Assembly: GCA_937881155.1 (NCBI GenBank)
Contig: CALGFI010000093.1
Location: 1 to 7,001 of the forward strand
Origin: an uncultured bacterium
GTDB lineage: Bacteria; Actinomycetota; UBA4738; HRBIN12
Reading direction: 5' to 3'
Length of the DNA: 7,001 nt
The notes under the pieces were generated by a model, which worked only from the letters and a program-made list of their open reading frames with translations, was not told the DNA's origin and did no database searches. Made by a program: the position numbers and the translations under genes. Positions within the stretch are counted from its first letter, which is position 1. Each line of letters begins with the position of its first letter. Positions 6,124-7,001 of this stretch are shown one piece after another.

Positions 6124-6442
6124 GCTCGAGCAGCAGCGAGAGAACCTGCGCAAGGAGATCGTCGAGCAGGGGGGCGACCCCGACTCCGACGACGCCGCGA
6201 TCGACGTCGAGCGTGGATTCGCCGACAGCGCGCACAGCACGGCCGAGCGCGCGCGGTTGTTGTCCGTGATGAAGGCCCTCCGCTCCAATCTTCGTTGGGT
6301 CGACCGCGCCCTCACGAAGATGGAGCTCGGCACGTACGGCACGTGCGAGCGGTGCGGGAACCCGATCGGCCTCGAACGGCTCGAGGCGCTGCCGTGGGCG
6401 ATCCTGTGCATCGACTGCAAGCAGAAGGGCGAGGGCCGCTGA
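6086..6442 (+). CDS. TraR/DksA family C4 zinc-finger protein
   Basis: A 118-residue protein, shorter than E. coli DksA (151). Residues 4-28 and about 49-80 are charged and helical in character and should form the coiled-coil pair, joined by an acidic loop (DPDSDDAAIDVERGFADSA, 31-49). The zinc finger has Cys87-x2-Cys90 and Cys108-x2-Cys111, followed by a short tail. DksA-type proteins bind RNA polymerase through the secondary channel and alter initiation, often with ppGpp; many actinobacterial relatives are uncharacterised. Aligning without gaps from the zinc finger to E. coli DksA as I recall it, the tip motif DxxDxA falls on GFADSA (44-49), which keeps the second Asp and the Ala but has Gly for the first Asp. 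The GTG start (TTG at 6089 is next) follows a strong ribosome-binding site. The gene overlaps xerD by 38 bases, and its stop overlaps the probable deoB start. Family is secure; role in transcription is inferred. Confidence 0.88.
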   Translation: MLEPSKLAELRAELEQQRENLRKEIVEQGGDPDSDDAAIDVERGFADSAHSTAERARLLSVMKALRSNLRWVDRALTKMELGTYGTCERCGNPIGLERLEALPWAILCIDCKQKGEGR

Positions 6443-7001
6443 CCACTCCCGAGTCGGCGCGGCTCGTTCCCCGCGTCCTGATCGTCGTGTGCGATTCGTT
6501 CGGCGTGGGAGACGCGCCGGACGCCGAAGCGTACGGCGACGAGGGATCGAACACGCTCGGCAACACCGCCAAGGCGGTCGGCGGCATCGTCGCGCCGAAC
6601 CTGGGGAGCCTCGGGCTGGGGATGCTCACCGACATCGTCGGTGTGGAACCGGGCGCCGAGGCCGGCACGGCGCACGGTCGGCTCACGGAGCGATCCGCCG
6701 GCAAGGACACGACGACGGGTCACTGGGAGATGTCGGGCATCGTCCTCGACACACCGTTCCCCCTGTATCCCGACGGGTTCCCGCCGGAGGTGATCGAGCC
6801 GTTCGAGCGCCAGATCGGACGCGAGGTCCTCGGCAACATCCCAGCGTCGGGGACCGAGATCATCGCCGGTCTGGGCGAGGAACACCTTCGAACCGGTCGC
6901 CCCATCGTGTACACGAGCGGAGACTCGGTCTTCCAGATCGCCGCGCACACCGACGTCGTCAGCCTGCAACAGCTGTACGAGTGGTGCCGCGTGGCGCGGC
7001 G
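6439..7001 (+). CDS. deoB: Phosphopentomutase, 5' part (runs off the window)
   Basis: Interconverts ribose 1-phosphate and ribose 5-phosphate (and the deoxy forms), joining nucleoside breakdown to the pentose phosphate pathway. About 187 codons are seen of roughly 390-400. Counting from CTG 6439, metal ligand Asp19 lies in VVCDSFGVGDAPDA, the YGDEGSNTLGN segment follows (32-42), and GKDTTTGHWEM (88-98) holds the phosphorylated Thr91, equivalent to Thr85 of the Bacillus cereus enzyme. NIPASGTEII (133-142) and VYTSGDSVFQIAAH (157-170) are also family signatures. The start is uncertain. CTG 6439 overlaps the upstream stop as CTGA and has AGAAGGG nine bases before it. GTG 6406 is the nearest standard in-frame codon but lies inside the zinc-finger gene without a Shine-Dalgarno. 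No in-frame ATG or TTG exists between 6406 and the first conserved strand. Adjacency to xerD recalls Bacillus subtilis ripX-drm. Product identity is very secure. Confidence 0.93.
   Translation, partial: MTTPESARLVPRVLIVVCDSFGVGDAPDAEAYGDEGSNTLGNTAKAVGGIVAPNLGSLGLGMLTDIVGVEPGAEAGTAHGRLTERSAGKDTTTGHWEMSGIVLDTPFPLYPDGFPPEVIEPFERQIGREVLGNIPASGTEIIAGLGEEHLRTGRPIVYTSGDSVFQIAAHTDVVSLQQLYEWCRVAR

Noticed and set aside
5914..6969. 351-codon minus-strand open frame over the zinc-finger and deoB genes
   Set aside because: It is the antisense of the deoB and TraR/DksA-like coding frames, both with clear family motifs on the + strand.

Overview
This 7 kb window is a dense, G+C-rich stretch of bacterial chromosome (by eye about two-thirds G+C or more) with every gene on the + strand. 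The gene set, the frequent GTG starts and the gene order point to Actinomycetota. The pyrG - Nudix hydrolase - xerD core matches Mycobacterium tuberculosis Rv1699-Rv1700-Rv1701. I cannot place it more finely; it could come from an uncultured or deep-branching lineage. No mobile element, CRISPR array, tRNA or rRNA is visible. No gap between genes exceeds about 90 bases.

Layout. (1) 1-279: C-terminal end of a MraY/WecA-like membrane sugar-phosphate transferase. (2) 280-367: short gap with a promoter-like -10 just before pyrG. (3) 368-2041: pyrG, CTP synthase. (4) 2076-2606: Nudix hydrolase of the ADP-ribose pyrophosphatase type. (5) 2603-3952: fusion of an alpha/beta hydrolase with a class III nucleotide cyclase, overlapping the Nudix gene by ATGA. 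(6) 4000-5118: ald, alanine dehydrogenase, with its substrate-binding residues intact. (7) 5134-6123: xerD-like tyrosine recombinase. (8) 6086-6442: short TraR/DksA-type C4 zinc-finger protein, overlapping xerD. (9) about 6439-7001: 5' half of deoB, phosphopentomutase, running off the window.

From pyrG onward the genes are tightly packed (gaps of 34, -4, 47, 15, -38 and about -4 bases), so they are probably co-transcribed in large part. Most are core nucleotide, ribose and chromosome-maintenance genes. PyrG makes CTP. The Nudix enzyme would cut ADP-ribose to AMP and ribose 5-phosphate. DeoB interconverts ribose 1- and 5-phosphate. Ald links alanine to pyruvate and NADH. XerD acts with a partner recombinase on chromosome dimers. 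Two likely regulators sit among them: the hydrolase-cyclase and the DksA-like protein.

I found no wholly new system. The points most worth a second look are: an RNA hairpin that would enclose both the ribosome-binding site and the start codon of xerD directly after the ald stop codon; non-canonical active-site residues in the cyclase domain, which is translationally coupled to an ADP-ribose pyrophosphatase; a nine-codon mini-ORF between pyrG and the Nudix gene; and an unresolved, possibly CTG, start for deoB.
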